DNA of 7,353 nucleotides. Source: Gammaproteobacteria bacterium. GTDB taxonomy: Bacteria > Pseudomonadota > Gammaproteobacteria > Pseudomonadales > Porticoccaceae. The notes under the pieces were generated by a model that worked only from the letters and a program-made list of their open reading frames with translations, did not search any database and was not told the origin of the DNA. The position numbers were made by a program, and so were the translations under genes. The stretch is from positions 1 to 7,353 of the forward strand of contig QNFO01000050.1 of assembly GCA_003646355.1 (NCBI GenBank), written 5' to 3'. Below are positions 6,943 through 7,353 of the stretch, in pieces. The stretch's first letter is position 1; each line of letters begins with the position of its first letter.

Positions 6943-7353
6943 ATGACCGATCGTATCATCACCATTCGACGCGCCTTGATTAGCGTTTCCGATAAAACTG
7001 GCATCGTGGAATTTGCCCGCGCCTTGAATGGCATGGGTGTGGAAATTCTCTCCACCGGCGGCACCTTCCGCCTGCTAATTGAAAATGATATTAAGGCTGT
7101 CGAGGTGTCCGACTACACCGGTTTCCCCGAAATGATGGATGGTCGAGTTAAGACGCTTCACCCTAAAGTACACGGCGGTATTTTAGGCCGACGCGGCACT
7201 GATGATGCGGTGATGGATGAACACGGCATTCGCCCCATCGACATGGTGGTAGTCAATCTTTACCCCTTCGAACAAACCGTTGCCAAGCCCGATTGCGACC
7301 TGCTTGATGCGATTGAAAATATCGATATCGGCGGCCCAACAATGGTGCGAGCG
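6943..7353 (+). CDS. purH: Bifunctional AICAR transformylase/IMP cyclohydrolase (3' end outside window)
   Basis: Performs the last two steps of IMP synthesis. Only the first 137 residues, most of the N-terminal MGS-like cyclohydrolase domain, are in the window, and the frame is open to the last base. Motifs seen are [10 protein letters not shown] (11-20), ILSTGGT (35-41), [13 protein letters not shown] (67-79), VVVNLYPF (102-109) and a final [12 protein letters not shown]. The AICAR transformylase domain lies beyond the edge. AGGG (6931-6934) is 8 bases before ATG 6943, and the N-terminus agrees with homologues. It follows fis by 48 bases with no terminator in the gap, so read-through from dusB-fis is possible. 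The gap holds only one PurR-like half site (GGTTTGCGC, 6902-6910), too little to claim PurR control. Confidence 0.96.
   Translation, partial: MTDRIITIRRALISVSDKTGIVEFARALNGMGVEILSTGGTFRLLIENDIKAVEVSDYTGFPEMMDGRVKTLHPKVHGGILGRRGTDDAVMDEHGIRPIDMVVVNLYPFEQTVAKPDCDLLDAIENIDIGGPTMVRA

Noticed and set aside
1..7353. A novel defence system, mobile element, CRISPR array or RNA gene
   Set aside because: All nine reading frames belong to chromosomal families (eight with known roles and one DUF). Spacers are short, with no terminal repeats, spacer-repeat pattern or tRNA-like fold seen by eye.

Overview
The window is a run of nine plus-strand genes from the chromosome of a gammaproteobacterium. Moderately high GC, a Fis protein of exactly 98 residues, DusB directly upstream of Fis, and the order dsbD-type gene / aroQ / accB / accC / prmA / zinc-ribbon DUF3426 gene / dusB / fis / purH all fit this class. 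From memory, the order is close to that of Pseudomonas and allied marine orders. E. coli keeps accBC, prmA and dusB-fis in the same neighbourhood but has yhdT-panF between accC and prmA, and purH elsewhere. The order and genus cannot be fixed from the sequence alone.

Layout. Bases 1-1212 hold the 3' part of a DsbD/ScsB-family membrane thiol reductase, cut by the window edge. A 162-base spacer follows (1213-1374). It is the most AT-rich non-coding stretch here and carries a plausible sigma-70 promoter overlapped by imperfect direct repeats. Next come aroQ (3-dehydroquinate dehydratase), accB (biotin carboxyl carrier protein) and accC (biotin carboxylase), closely spaced and probably one transcript. 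A GC-rich hairpin separates accC from prmA (L11 methyltransferase). prmA is followed by an uncharacterised membrane protein with an N-terminal zinc ribbon and a C-terminal DUF3426 domain. A spacer with a small hairpin leads to dusB (tRNA-dihydrouridine synthase), whose stop overlaps the fis start by 4 bases. purH (purine biosynthesis) starts 48 bases after fis and runs off the right edge.

How they work together. AccB and AccC form the first half-reaction of acetyl-CoA carboxylase, so they feed fatty acid synthesis. AroQ feeds aromatic amino acid synthesis, PrmA and DusB modify the translation apparatus, Fis is a growth-phase nucleoid protein, and PurH makes IMP. The common theme is growth-linked housekeeping. 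I see no mobile element, CRISPR array, RNA gene, toxin-antitoxin pair or defence system, and no reading frame is broken. The points worth a second look are regulatory or concern gene starts: the repeated motif on the aroQ-accBC promoter, the TTG start of dusB, and the AU-rich (AAT)n tract just upstream of fis.
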